Assembly (NCBI RefSeq): GCF_901000735.1
Contig: NC_081549.1
Coordinates: forward strand, 20,349,584 to 20,413,583
Source of the DNA: Corylus avellana
Taxonomy: Eukaryota; Streptophyta; Magnoliopsida; Fagales; Betulaceae
Direction: 5' to 3'
DNA: 64,000 bases
This document shows positions 10,710 through 21,791 of this stretch, in pieces. Below the pieces are notes generated by a model. The model searched no databases and was not told the DNA's origin. It saw only the letters and a list, made by a program, of their open reading frames with translations. The stretch's first letter is position 1. Every line of letters begins with the position of its first letter. Position numbers and translations under genes: made by a program.

Positions 10710-10958
10710 TTAAACACGAGCTGGTGCCGGCGCTTCGCGGGGCTCAGGCTGAACCAGGGGCTCAGCCTTGAATCGGGCCTCGGCGACGGACTTGGCGCTG
10801 GAGAAAACACCTTTCATATATGACTGAGGCAATAAGAAACAGGGAAAACACCGAGAATATGATGATGACCACAATGAGCGGGATCTCCCTCTTGAATAGT
10901 CGTACTGGTAGTCATATTCTTCTAGAGAGAAAAGATTAGGAAGGTCAGAGGAGGACAT
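10710..10958 (-). pseudogene. Small membrane protein gene relic, copy 2 (frameshifted)
   Basis: From the ATG at 10958 the first 24 residues match copy 1 with one change (MSSSDLPNLFSLEEYDYQYD). One deleted base (gatctccc versus gatcttccc, near 10887) then moves translation out of the membrane-segment frame into the tail frame, giving an 82-aa product without a membrane span. The TATA box about 50 bp upstream survives. Most likely a pseudogene. Confidence 0.5.
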
Positions 10959-11017
10959 GGTTGCTTTAGTAAGAGACTCAGGACTACTGACTAGCGCAAC
11001 ACACAGCTTTTATACTA

Positions 11018-12227
11018 GGGTTAAATACAAAGCAGGTACATGTGGTTTCACCAAAATCAAACAAACACATGAGTTTTCAAAAATATTACAAATAGTATCC
11101 TTGGTTTGCTAAAAAACTCATTTAGTATTTCTATTAACATTCCCTTAGATTTTTTAATAGAATGTCACATCATCCTTATATGTGGGCATCACATAACGTG
11201 ATACCTAAATTTTTTGATGCCATGTCATTTTAAAAAAAAAACCCCCCAAAAATAAAATAAAAAATAAGAAATGACGGCAGCTGGGGTGGCCGAACCACCC
11301 CATTTTGCCTGGTGTGGTTTGGCCACAAATAATATGAAGTAGACGGGTTGATTTGAAGAAACCCAGTAGATAATCGAATCCAAAAACGAATGCCCAAAAA
11401 AAAAAAAAAAAAACAGGAAAACCTAATAGGGTTTGAAAACTGCAACAAAACCTGGCTGAGAGCGCAGTGGAAAACAAGGGTATCTTTCCCCTTCACCTCC
11501 TAAATAAGATTGGATATCTTGTCAGAGAAAGTGTCGCTCGCATGGTGCAGAGACCCAGCTATATGACCGTCATATCTTCCCTCGTCATCCCTGGAAAAAC
11601 CCATCAACGCCTATGAATGGAAGAATCAAAATAATCCAGCGAAAAAAAGAAGGTAAATTATGAATCAAAATTGGAAAGAAGAGCGTATGTTTGTGAACGA
11701 ACCTGACATCTATGATTGCAATATTGGAGCGGCGTTTGAGAGAGAGCAGCTGAGAGCCACTTAGGTAGGAGATGCTCCGAGCCATCTCTCTGCTTTTCTT
11801 CGTCCATCTCTGCTTTTCTTCGTCCATCTCTTTCTGTCCCAGAAAAAAAGGAGGAGCAGCCTCGTTGCACCCCCTTTTCGAACCACCCCAGGCAAAATGG
11901 GGTGGCTATGGGGGTGGTTTGACCACCCTAGCTGCTCTTTTTTTTTTTTTCTTTTTTTTCTCTTTTTTTTTTCTTTCAATTTTTAAATTTTTGGGTTTTT
12001 ATTTTTTTAAAAAAAATAACGTGGCACCTAAAAACTCAGATACCACGCCAGGTGGCGCCCATGTATAAGGGTGACATGACGTTCCTTTAAAAAATCTAAC
12101 GGAATATTAACAAAGGTATCAAGTGAGTTTTGTTGCAAACCACATGTATCATTTGTAATATTTTTGAAAACTCAAGTGCCTGTTTGATTTTGGTGCAAAC
12201 CGCATGTACCTGTTTTGTATTTAACCC
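11018..12227. mobile_element. Pack-MULE carrying CDC25/ACR2 exons, copy 2
   Basis: Same termini as copy 1 (GGGTTAAATAC at both ends). Flanks are tttatacta (11009-11017) and tttatatta (12228-12236), the original 9-bp duplication with one later change. The element therefore jumped before the 4.5-kb duplication and was copied with it. Interior as in copy 1, with extra poly-A/T expansions and a small local duplication near 11795-11830. Confidence 0.87.
11452..11785 (-). pseudogene. Captured CDC25/arsenate-reductase-type gene fragment (exons 1-2), copy 2
   Basis: Exon 1 (11703-11785) reads [17 protein letters not shown], then RRSNIAIIDVR. Exon 2 (11452-11590) reads [29 protein letters not shown], then KGKDTLVFHCALSQ. 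The junction AG|G restores the Arg of the usual IIDVRDE motif, so this copy is closer to the donor gene than copy 1 at that codon (Lys there). It keeps the same internal TAG stop, so the stop predates the duplication or was in the captured allele. Confidence 0.85.
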
Positions 12228-12310
12228 TTTATATTATGACTCTAGCCGATTACCTTTTAGACATTTTCCTATTTTTCGTTTGATATGACCAAAATTCCCT
12301 GCCTTAAGGA

Positions 12311-12716
12311 CAGGGACGGAGCCAGGAAATTTTATGAAAGGGGGCCAGCCAAATTTTTTTTTTTCGGTTCTTTAGAATTTTTTTATTAAAAAATATTATT
12401 TTGGTTGTTTTTTATGAACTAAAGACTACTGTATAGGCCAACAAAATTAAAAATAGGGCCAAAAAATTTTATTGGATATGGCCAAAAAATTTAAAAATAG
12501 GGCCAATTTTTTTTTTTTTTTTTTTAAAGGGGCCAAATGACTAAAATTAAAACTTTAATTTTACTTTTTTTACTTTTTTTTTTATTTTTTTTTTAACTTA
12601 TAATTTTTTTTTTCCTTATTTTGAGGTTTTTATTATTTTTTTTACTTATAATTTTTTTTTCCTTATTTTGGGGGAAGGACCATGGCCCACCCCGGTCCCC
12701 CCTCCCTCCGTCTCTG
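12311..12716. mobile_element. Non-autonomous hAT element (406 bp)
   Basis: Terminal inverted repeats CAGGGACGGAG and CTCCGTCTCTG, flanked by a perfect 8-bp duplication cttaagga (12303-12310 and 12717-12724). CAGGG-type ends and 8-bp duplications are hAT hallmarks. Duplication copy 1 has the empty site (cttgagga, about 7745). The interior is T-rich and non-coding. Confidence 0.88.
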
Positions 12717-13129
12717 CTTAAGGAGCGCCAGACACTATTTGCAACCGAACCAAACCGGGGTAGCCTGGACATGAAAGAAAGGCAGCATGAATTTATTTTG
12801 CCTTGGACATGTCAGTGACCCCATCCCCAAGCCACTGGCAAGAGGTAACAATGCTGTGTGTATTTAGTAATCTCACTTTCTCACACTTAAATGCACGCCT
12901 TGACGTGATTTTAAATTTTGGATGAGTTATTATTAAATTTTTGATTTAATGATGATTTTAAATATTACATTAGGATGTGTGCATTTTATTGTATAAGAGT
13001 TGAAATATTTGTAACATGTGTGCATTTTATTGTGTAAGAGTTGAAATATGTGTAACATTACTCTTCATACACTGATCAGTAATATATTCTTTATAAATGT
13101 CAAACGTACAATATTCCACCCCTTTCCCC

Positions 13130-13530
13130 CTTTTTTTTTTCTTTTTTTTTTTCTCTCTCTGAGAAAAATATAACATTTCATTCAATAATACTACGAGTAT
13201 AAAACTTTTACATCACAGAGCAAAGTTTTAAAGCAATCATAGCATAAAGCTACAAGATTACCAAATTTAGTACAAGATTCGAGACCAATCTGTTAACCCA
13301 TGACTAAAATCAGATTTAATACTAGATCTGTGATAGACAAACTCAACCAAATGCATGGATAGCAATTATTCATCGATCCTGAGAGTAAAAAAACTCTTAT
13401 GCCGAAACTCTTCCTCCTCAACCCGGAGGCCAAGATAATGATCACATCCACCCCTTTCTTAACTCAACTGTCATTTCATTCCCTTCTTTAAATCTCAACC
13501 GTCCAACAGCTTAATCGACCCTCGTGAGTC
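13130..13530 (-). repeat. LINE-like 3' end led by poly(T), copy 2
   Basis: Counterpart of about 8165-8545. On the minus strand it ends in an aatgaaatgttata motif followed by A/T- and CT-rich low-complexity sequence. No reverse transcriptase residue is visible; family uncertain. Confidence 0.35.
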
Positions 13531-14371
13531 GTGCCATGCACTGCGTATCAGTTTGGCAGATTAATCGATGATGACTTTGGAGGATATGAATCGATGATAA
13601 ACGAACAAACATACAAACATCATGTCTACCAAAGATTAAGATGATAAAAGAAAAAACTTTTATAATATACCGTAAAGCTAACACTTTATGATTAACCATT
13701 ACAAATAATAACTAATTCAGAAGCTACACCTTAGGTATCAATTCAATTACATTAAAATTAAAAATAAATATATCACGACTTGTGTTGTTACACCATGCAA
13801 AATGACTTTTCAATGTTATAATTGGAGTCACTAAGCCACTTATAAGACATATATAATCTCTAATTGTAGGTAGGAAAATTACTTGTTAGGTAGGGGCCGC
13901 ATAAATTCTGCGAGTCGTTGGCCATTAAACAAAAAGCTTCCACCTTTGTTTGGCCTCTTAGCATTTTGCGAGAAATTGAGATTTCACAGAGGTTGGGAAG
14001 GGCAGGTCCTTTAAACCCCCAATGTGCAAGTTCTTCCCCATAAAATGCCCAGTTTTTTGTGTACTTGAAGCTTCTAGGATAGTTGTGCCTAAAATGCCAT
14101 GTACTAATATTCTCTTATTTTCATTCTATTTATGTAATTGTTTTCCTTATTTGTAACTTATTTGAAGTTTCTTAATATAAATGTTTCTGTAAATTTATTT
14201 CAAATGATCTTTTTTGGTCTGATATCCTTCCCCTGTTCCCCTAATATTACGGTATTTGGTTAAGACATATTGCGCTTATTCTTTGCAATATATATGCGAT
14301 AAGCCTATATGTGTTTTTCATTCATTTTAAGGTTAAAGTGAAGCGGTTTAGTACACTTATTTGATTTCCAT

Positions 14372-14435
14372 ATGAAATACTCGGCAGCATTTTCTCTCCT
14401 TTTGACGACTTTGCTAGTTCTCTCTTTCTCTTTTG
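14372..14435 (+). pseudogene. Orphan first exon of a DEFL peptide gene, inverted
   Basis: ATG AAA TAC TCG opens a signal peptide (MKYSAAFSLLLTTLLVLSFS), then FG and a GT donor at 14436. This matches the first exons of the DEFL copies at 17218, 34992 and 43821, which lie on the other strand. Promoter and intron sequence on both sides (about 14090-14600) match 17030-17470 in reverse. No cysteine-rich second exon follows on the plus strand before 16000, so the gene has lost its mature-peptide exon. Confidence 0.75.
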
Positions 14436-16036
14436 GTATTGTTTTCTCTCCTTCGTAAATGTTCCTTCTTCTTCATTATGTTAAATTTGTTTACATCACG
14501 ATATTAAAATTGGTACATATCTTAATAGATGTTTAGTACACAAAAAGATAAAGAACAAAGTCTTAACATTCAAATTTAGTTTTATTTAATTTTTTCATAT
14601 CAATGGATAAATTTTCTTGCTAGTTCATTTTTTTTTTTTTGAAAAATAATAGTTGATATTTCATTAATCAAAGGAATTAAGAATAGAGTAATATGGAGTT
14701 CTTTCCTCGAAAAACAATGTCGTTTTTTAAAATTCAACTCAAAATAATTTTTTTTTTAATTTCAAATTAATATGAGAAATGATAAAAATCATTCTTTCAT
14801 CAATTTCCATATATATAAGTGAATTAATGTATCTACCATCTTTTATATTGCATGTTGAAGGAACAATGGCAAATCATGTATAGAAAGGAAAATTACTATA
14901 TAAAAATAAGGGTTAACTTCACAAAAGCTAATTTCACGCGTTTTCAGAAGACCACTTAAAGTTGAAAAAGTCTCAATTTTACCTTTCGAACTTTTAATTT
15001 GATGTTTTCATGTGTGCCAAGCTTTTATGGATGCCATGTTTTATGTTTTATTACATTCTGATATAATAACTCTCATTTGGTGCTGAAACTTGATGGAAAT
15101 GTCACTGTAATTCCCCTAAATCATGTAAGAAGTCCCTCAAATACTTCACTTTTATGTGACTTGTGTGTCATTATTTTCGTGTAGATCTTTTATATGCCAT
15201 GAAAATGAAATTCAATTGTTTAAATGTCAATTCAGCAACCAAAGGGGTTGATCTTCCTTTGGACCTATCAATATCTAAAACTGATCAGAAAGTCATCACT
15301 AACTGCGGAAATATCCAAAACTAAAAACAGCATCAAAGAACTTGTAAGTTTAGTACTCATTTTTTGTTTGAATTTTTTTTCCCTTCTCTCTGTTATTTTT
15401 TCCCACTATTCTTTGTTTGTTTTAGAATACTGGAACAGTTACTCTTTCCTACATGCATGAGCAATGAGAAATGATTTTATGATATGTGCGTCAATGAAGG
15501 TACACTTGCAGCCAGCTCCCGGATAACACAATTGCCCAGTTGAAGATATTGTATTTATTTTCTGCAGGATTCTTAAATGCTCCGGATCATCACATTTTAT
15601 TCTACCCAGCTTCCTGGTCCAAACTCTTTTTCATAAGTTTATGATTTTGTTTTGCACCCTATATATGCTGCTGAATGCAAGGCTTTCTCCTGAAAACTTT
15701 TTTAGTCTTATTATCCGCCAAGTAGTAACATCTTGCCCTTGATTAATATGGAGCAACTCTTGTATTATAGTGTATTACTGAAGTGCTTTAATTTGGCTCA
15801 TTGCTAGCAAATACTGCATATTTGTGCTGCTTATTTTATTTTATTCCTGGATCAAGCATGCATTGATGGTGCAGTGGAAGAATCTTGAATGTATTTTCCA
15901 TCAAATATTATAAAAAATTAAAGTTACTGGTAATACCGAAGCATTGTTTTATTCATTTTAATTTATTAGCTACAACACTTTAATTAATTATTTCATGATC
16001 GAGTAAGAGTACTGAAACTCCAGTAGACTTTGATGA
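14436..16036. other. Intergenic, with MULE-like terminal sequence near 14905
   Basis: The stretch at about 14908-15030 (agggttaacttcac, then acttaaagttgaaaaagtctc) resembles common plant MULE inverted-repeat ends, and a related end lies near 58695. Around 15240-15340 there is a donor-like gtaagttt after a short open stretch, but I do not recognise a gene. Confidence 0.4.
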
Positions 16037-17218
16037 TCAACTGGGGATGACGATCTCGCAACAACATTTGTCTGGAGTCTCACAAAAAGAAATAGCCGGG
16101 TTGCCACACATGTCCATGCAGCTATGATACCCACAATTAGGTAAATCAAAGCAATTATAACCATTGACAATTCCTATTATTCACAAGAGAAAAAAACAAA
16201 GCAATTAACTAATAAGACAAATATAATAGTTTCATCATGGTGCTAACATACTTAAATTGTAACATTACAAGATAAAGGAAACAACTACGTACAATTACAG
16301 TCAAAACACAAAAATCAATTACAATGTTCAATCAATTGCTTGTAGATTCAATTGTTTTCTATTTCATGTATATAGCAAAGAATAAGCGCCATATGTATTA
16401 AGAAAATACCTTGATATCTGTTATTAAGAATATATATCAATTGATCTAAAATTTAATAATTATTTATTTAAAATTCAACGGTAATTTTATTGTCACGCTA
16501 AAAAGTGTGTACTTAAAAGTATGGTAGCAAGAGAGAATAAATTCATGCATGTGTAATTTCTCTTATAACATCACATGTTAAAGAAAACAGCTCCGTACAG
16601 ACAAAACATAAACTAATTAAATTATGTTGTTCAATCAATTGTTTATAGCTTCTAACAATATAAAAATTGCAGAGCTTTTTAGGTTTCAGGCATCCATTTT
16701 AAATTCAATAGATCAAAGAGTACATAAAAACTCTTTTATGTGTAAATATTATACACCACGACTTTCACCTAAAAGATGCATGTCCCCAAAACTTAGGTTG
16801 GACTTAAAAAAAAAAAAAAAGAAAAAAAAAAGAAAAGAAAAGAACACTCAGTATGTATTAGGTTACAATTTATATCTTAAACTGAATACAAGCTTTATAA
16901 TATAAAGATATTTAAAATATATTACTGAATAAATATTTTATTTTTTAGCACCAAACATGAATTAGTAACTTGTAAGAAATTTTATATACCAATATGAAAA
17001 AAAAAAAAATTAAATGAAAAGAAATTTGAATGTTAAGTCTTTTTGTGCACTAAACAGCGATTAAGATATGTACAAAAATTAATATTGCAATGTAAACAAA
17101 TTTAACATAATGAAAGAAGAAAGAACATTAATTTATACGAAGAAGGAGGAAACATACCAGCTGATGAAACAACTAGGAAAGTCACCAAAAGGAGAGAGAA
17201 TGCTCCATAGTATTTCAT
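16037..17218 (-). CDS. DEFL-1: secreted cysteine-rich (defensin-like) peptide, 65 aa
   Basis: Two exons: 17158-17218 and 16037-16173, joined G|GTATG...ATAATAG|GA, phase 1; total 198 bp, in frame to TGA. Residues 1-20 are a classic signal peptide (MKYYGAFSLLLVTFLVVSSA). The mature part is NGYNCFDLPNCGYHSCMDMC, then GNPAISFC and ETPDKCCCEIVIPS. It has eight cysteines spaced C-x5-C-x4-C-x3-C-x7-C-x5-CCC, consistent with four disulfides in an apoplastic defensin-like peptide. The family is not a classic knottin or PDF1 pattern, so antimicrobial or signalling function is only possible. A TATATATA box lies near 17300. It is the only copy without a lesion and it sits downstream of UGT-1 on the same strand. 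Confidence 0.8.
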
Positions 17219-17984
17219 ATTGATCAGATGAAAAAAGTTCACTAAAACACTTCACTCTAACCTCAAAATATGAATGAAAAGCACATAGACTTATCGCAAA
17301 TATATATAGCAAAAATAAATCAGGTGAAAAAGATATCGCAATAAAAGAGAATTTGAAATAAATTTAATAATAAAAATAAAAGAAACGTCAAATAAGTTAC
17401 AAACAAGGAAAACAAGCTACAGAAATAAAAAGAAAATAAGAGAATATTAATGATAGAAAAATCTGTATTTTGCTTCCTTAAAGAGTAATAACGTACATTC
17501 TTTAGTGATTTTTTTTTTTTTTTTTTTAAGAGAAATAATCCTCATTGATTTTATTTTTTAAATTAATGCCTACTTCATTTTCAGGCGTTTTCTTCCTTTC
17601 TCCCCTCGTTTACCAAGTGGATCGTGATCTTATCTCAAGTTTATGTCATCACTTTACATAATTTTACGACGACATTATAGTCGAATTAATGATATTCTAA
17701 GTGTGAAAGCTTTAGTAATAGTTTATAGACAAATTAACAGTAACGAATTTTAATGCCCATAAACTTCACATTAATTATTGCAATTAATCAACCGTTTAAA
17801 TTTAAATTTAATTTTGACTTTCAATGTCTCCCTTTGTCCAAATCATTAATTTGTACGAGAAATATATCATATGCACTGTATAAATGTATTTGTACACCAT
17901 ATCAAACGATGAAATTGTTACAAACATTATTTCTTTTCCGGAATTCTTTAAATGTAAAACGTTTTATCTTTTGACATTAATATA

Positions 17985-18235
17985 TGTTCATGAGTTACGT
18001 TCTATGGAAAAGAAAACAGTTTTAACAAGTTTTTAATCCTAAAGTATTTTGACCATTTGGTCACTAAGAGATTTCATGACAATTGAATTGCTAAGTAGTG
18101 TTATGACCGGATCTTGGCTTAATTATGACCATTAATTTCTTTTACCGTTGGTCTTTAAAACTTTTATAAACCATTGATTCCTTTTACCGTTGGGTTATTT
18201 CATTACTTTAAAAAAACCATTTGTTCTTAACGCAT
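17985..18235 (-). repeat. Inverted repeat arm, partner of 4975-5200
   Basis: Reverse-complement match to 4975-5200 (ctatggaaaagaaaacagtt, then ttaccgttgg and aaccatttgttctt). It lies between DEFL-1 and a SINE and marks the left edge of the UGT array. Confidence 0.8.
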
Positions 18236-18259
18236 GGTCAAGTGCTGACCATTTGTCAT

Positions 18260-18395
18260 CCCTAAGGTGTAGCTCAATCAGATTTGGACGACGCCTCATG
18301 AAGTGAATGCTACTAGTTCGAATCTTCCTTTCTCCTTCCCTTGTGTGAACATGCCAAGTTTTCGAATTAATGAGTCCCAAACATCAAGTACAAAA
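18260..18395 (+). mobile_element. tRNA-derived SINE
   Basis: Pol III promoter boxes are visible: an A-box-like gtgtagctcaatcagattt (about 18267) and a B-box-like actagttcgaatcttcc (about 18311) about 45 bp apart, as in a tRNA-like head. A pyrimidine-rich body and ttgtgtgaacatgccaa follow. A clear relative with a poly(A) tail lies at 35879-35985, and its duplicate at 44709-44805. Confidence 0.7.
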
Positions 18396-18985
18396 AGTTT
18401 TAATGATTGATAATACACTTATAAAATGGATGAAACATTGGAGCCTAAGTAAAGTTTCTTAATCATTGTAAGAGGTTGCTGATACTACCAAAGAATTATT
18501 TTATTCATTTTAATATATTCGCTACAACACTTTCTAGCCCTCATTTTCCTTTTCACTTTATTTAATTTATTTCTTTCATTTACTTGAAATCCATAAAATT
18601 CAAGCTAAACGTATAATAATCGAAGGTAAACTTATTCCATTAGCAAGAGCGAAACTTTAGTAAACTTTTGAGCTCAATTAATTGGCAGTCTTGCGCAATA
18701 ACATTGGAATTTGGGACTACTGCCATCCGATGTTTGTTTTAATTGTATAAAGAAAGGTAATTGAAACTATTGTGGAGTGTATTTTAGTAGGAAAACAAAA
18801 AAAAATATATTGATCTTCTTGGTATGTGAATGATTTGAGACTAGAAAAGAGGATTTGGAATAAATTAAATTATATAAGTAAGGTGGAATAAGTTATATAT
18901 AAACACATCAAACATAAATTACTTACAATAAATCAGAAACAAATAAGAGCATCATACTTAAGCAACTTATAAATTGGCTCATAAA
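18396..18985. other. 3' intergenic sequence of UGT-1, nothing recognised
   Basis: AT-rich sequence following the SINE. No exon or transposon end recognised. Confidence 0.5.
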
Positions 18986-21447
18986 TCATACTTCTCTTAT
19001 GTCTTCAATGAGCTTGTCGAGATTGGTGTAAGAAGATCCAGATTTGTCAACACAATCGTGAGCCAATTTCGCAATCCGATCCATGGACGCCATGATTTCT
19101 GCCCTTCTATCTTCCATCAGTGCCTTTATCATCATCTCAACCGTCGATCGATCACATGTGTCCTTCATTTCAAGTCCAAACCTCCACACCTCGCTCACAA
19201 ACCTGCCATTAATTAGTTGGTCCCCATATTGGGGCCAACAAAGAATAGGGAGCCCTGCAACAATGCTCTCCAGGATGGCGTTCCAGCCACAGTGGGTCAG
19301 AAACCCACCAGTGGACGGGTGGGCCAGGACATCTTCTTGTGGGGCCCAATCCACCAAAAGACACCTCCCTTTGGTGCCCTCTTGAAGCTCCACCGGAATC
19401 ATGTGCTCATCTCCTTCCGCACCTGCAACGCTATCACGCCGTATAACCCATAGAAACGGCCTTCCACAGTTGACCAGGCCGTGCCAGAGCTCCATAAGCT
19501 GATCACGTGTCATGATCACCGAGGTCCCAAAGCTGACGTAAACAACAGATCCTAACGGCTGTGAGTCCAGCCACGTCATGCAGCTACAGTCGGCTTCCCA
19601 AAAATTGCTAGAGGATGATAAAGACCGCAACACGTCATCTCCCGTACGAGATCTTAGAAGAGCACCGAGAGGTCCAATTGTGTAAATCTTGGAAAAGAGA
19701 GGGGCGAGGCGGTGGGAGAGAATCGGGGATTCGAGATCATCAAAGGTGTTGAGTATAAGTGCCGAAGCATGAGTAGTGGCGTGGGGATCCTCCGTCATTA
19801 ATTTATATATGGGATCGTCGAGTGGTTGCCTGAAAATGCTGGGTAGATCTCGACGTCGCAAAAGGCCCTCCATACCAGGTATGCCTGTAACTATCCGATC
19901 CATATCGTCTTCTGCTGCGGTTAATTTGGTCAAATACATGCATTAATATTATATTATTAACGTAACGAATAATTTCTACATTACGAGAATGCCGGGGAAA
20001 ATGAACGTATTTTGAAGCATGAAGCATGTAGAATCGCTATATCACGTGAAATTGATCTACATGCATGAGTACGTTGTTGAATGTATACGAGTATAGGACA
20101 AGAAGCTTCCGAAAAGAAGCAAAATATATATATATATACGTACACTCGGGTAGGCGGTAGGGAAGGTAGAGACTTTATGAAGAAGTTTACTTTAGGCTTG
20201 TTTGATAAACACTTTCACCTTCCCCTCGATACTATTCACACTTTTTTTAAAAAAAAATATCAATATCAAAATATTCTCACTTTTTAACTTGAAGAAGTTT
20301 ATTTTAATTATTACTATCAATGGGTGAGAGACAGACTTACATGCAAACGGGTGGGCCATGGCCAATTTTGAATTTTTTTTTTTTACTAAATATGCTTTAA
20401 ATATGAATTTGAGCCAAAGGTTTTTAGTTCGGCCCCAATCCCATTAGTAAAGCAGTTCAAAAATTTAAAGTTTGAATAAATTTTAGTAACTGCGTGTGAT
20501 GTTTATCTCTAGTAATTAGTTTTAATACGATTAAATAGAAGATTGAATTATTTAAAAAATAATTTTTTTTATTTTGTTTATATTTTCTTAAGATTAAATG
20601 AATATTAATTTTATTTTTTCAATATCAATTTAGTCTTTAATATTAATATATTTCTCATCAATTATTTAGCTCCCCATTTAAATATATTTTAAATTCATGC
20701 TTTGACTCTGTCAATAAAAATTTCTAGTTCCGTCCAAAATTAGGCACACCATAGGATCACCATTCATCCATGCAAAATAAGAAGTTGTAATAATTAATTT
20801 TTCATGCATGATATTCATCATTGCAATAGTATGCTTGCTTTATTATTTTGATGACGTACCTGCGTTGAATGAAAATCTTGTACAAAGCATTGAGACCACG
20901 TCAGATAGAGTGAAAATAAGATATTCGTGAAGAAAATCTTCGTCAAACACTCACCTCCGCGGATTGGAATATGGCCTTCCTCAATTAGTTTGGGAATACA
21001 GAAAAACGACCACAAGCAAGCAGCGGGGAAGCCCCGAAATGAGATTGCGCGAATTCCCAATTCCTTGGCAAAGTCAATTGCGAAAGACATAATTCCATCT
21101 GCTATAACACAAGTGATCGGACGCTCAGGCTTTCTGCTAAGGTCGCCCAGCAACTCGCGGAAGAGGGGTTTCGTCACGGACATGACGGAAGAGACTATCT
21201 CCGGAACGCGATTGATAGGACTGAGCGGGTGATCGGCTGGCAGGCCATCGTTGATGGACTCCAAGTGGAGGGTTGGGAAGTGAGCAGACAGTGCTTGTAG
21301 GTGGGTGAGGCGGCGGTGGTAGCTGTCGATGTTGAGGAAGGTGACGTGGATGCCCGCTTGGCATAGGAGTGCTGCTAAACTCAACAAGGGCTTGATGTGG
21401 CCTTGTGAAGGGAACGGTAAGATCAGTACATGAGGTTCCCGGTTCAT
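18986..21447 (-). CDS. UGT-1: family-1 UDP-glycosyltransferase (UGT709-like), 472-473 aa
   Basis: Exons 20955-21447 and 18986-19914 (or 19911, tandem CAGCAG acceptor), with a 1040-bp phase-1 intron. The N-terminal acceptor domain has catalytic His17 in SQGHIKP and the partner Asp in [10 protein letters not shown]. The C-terminal donor domain has a complete 44-residue PSPG box from [16 protein letters not shown] to WPQYGDQ, with Trp22 and Gln44, the usual UDP-glucose signature. Oddities: HCGWNA where the box normally has Ser, and LPI for VPM. UGT-1 and UGT-2 form the more divergent left pair of the array. The resemblance is to 7-deoxyloganetic-acid glucosyltransferase; the true acceptor is unknown. 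The donor is GGAG|GTGAGT, unlike the GAGG|GTAAG of UGT-3 to UGT-7. Confidence 0.92.
20340..20760. repeat. Degenerate insertion in UGT-1 intron
   Basis: UGT-1 intron 1 is 1040 bp while that of its neighbour UGT-2 is 81 bp. The extra sequence includes aattttgaattttt, then gttcggccccaatccc and a ttctagttccgtcc end. This resembles decayed hAT-type CGGAGCC elements like the one at 12311. No intact ends. Confidence 0.35.
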
Positions 21448-21791
21448 CTTAAGCCTCTCTATAGACCCCTAAAGACGAATCGTAGAATATCTTCCTCGCC
21501 AATCAAATCAACTCACACTAAATTAAAGAAGAAGATGAAAATAGAGAGAGGAATTGGAACAAGCAAGAAAACTTTATTTTTATTCTCTTTGTGAGAATAC
21601 ACTTAAATACAAGAAAGTCATCGATAAGGTCCACAAATTAAGGAATCACTTCCTTATACATCTCTCAAACTCCGAAGACTCATTCAAATGAAACTATATA
21701 TATTATATACCAACAAAACGTAAATAAACTGCGAGCTAAAAGATAACATGATCTGTTGAATCGGTCATATATACATATAACTCATCATAAA

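Larger units (their letters stand above)
9628..14341. repeat. About 4.5-kb direct duplication, copy 2
   Basis: Same order as 5133-9379. Differences include one base deleted in the small gene, a longer Pack-MULE, and a hAT insertion at 12311-12716 absent from copy 1. This copy runs on into a complete orphan DEFL exon 1 (14372-14435). Confidence 0.9.

Noticed and set aside
15224..15460. 78-codon plus-strand frame with a donor-like gtaagttt
   Set aside because: Composition changes to poly-T rich membrane-like nonsense after the donor; no homologous exon or partner found. Tested as a possible second exon for the orphan DEFL exon, but it has no cysteine pattern.
19083..19453. Plus-strand open frames opposite UGT-1 exon 2
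   Set aside because: Mirror frames of a conserved coding exon; the same shadows recur opposite every UGT.
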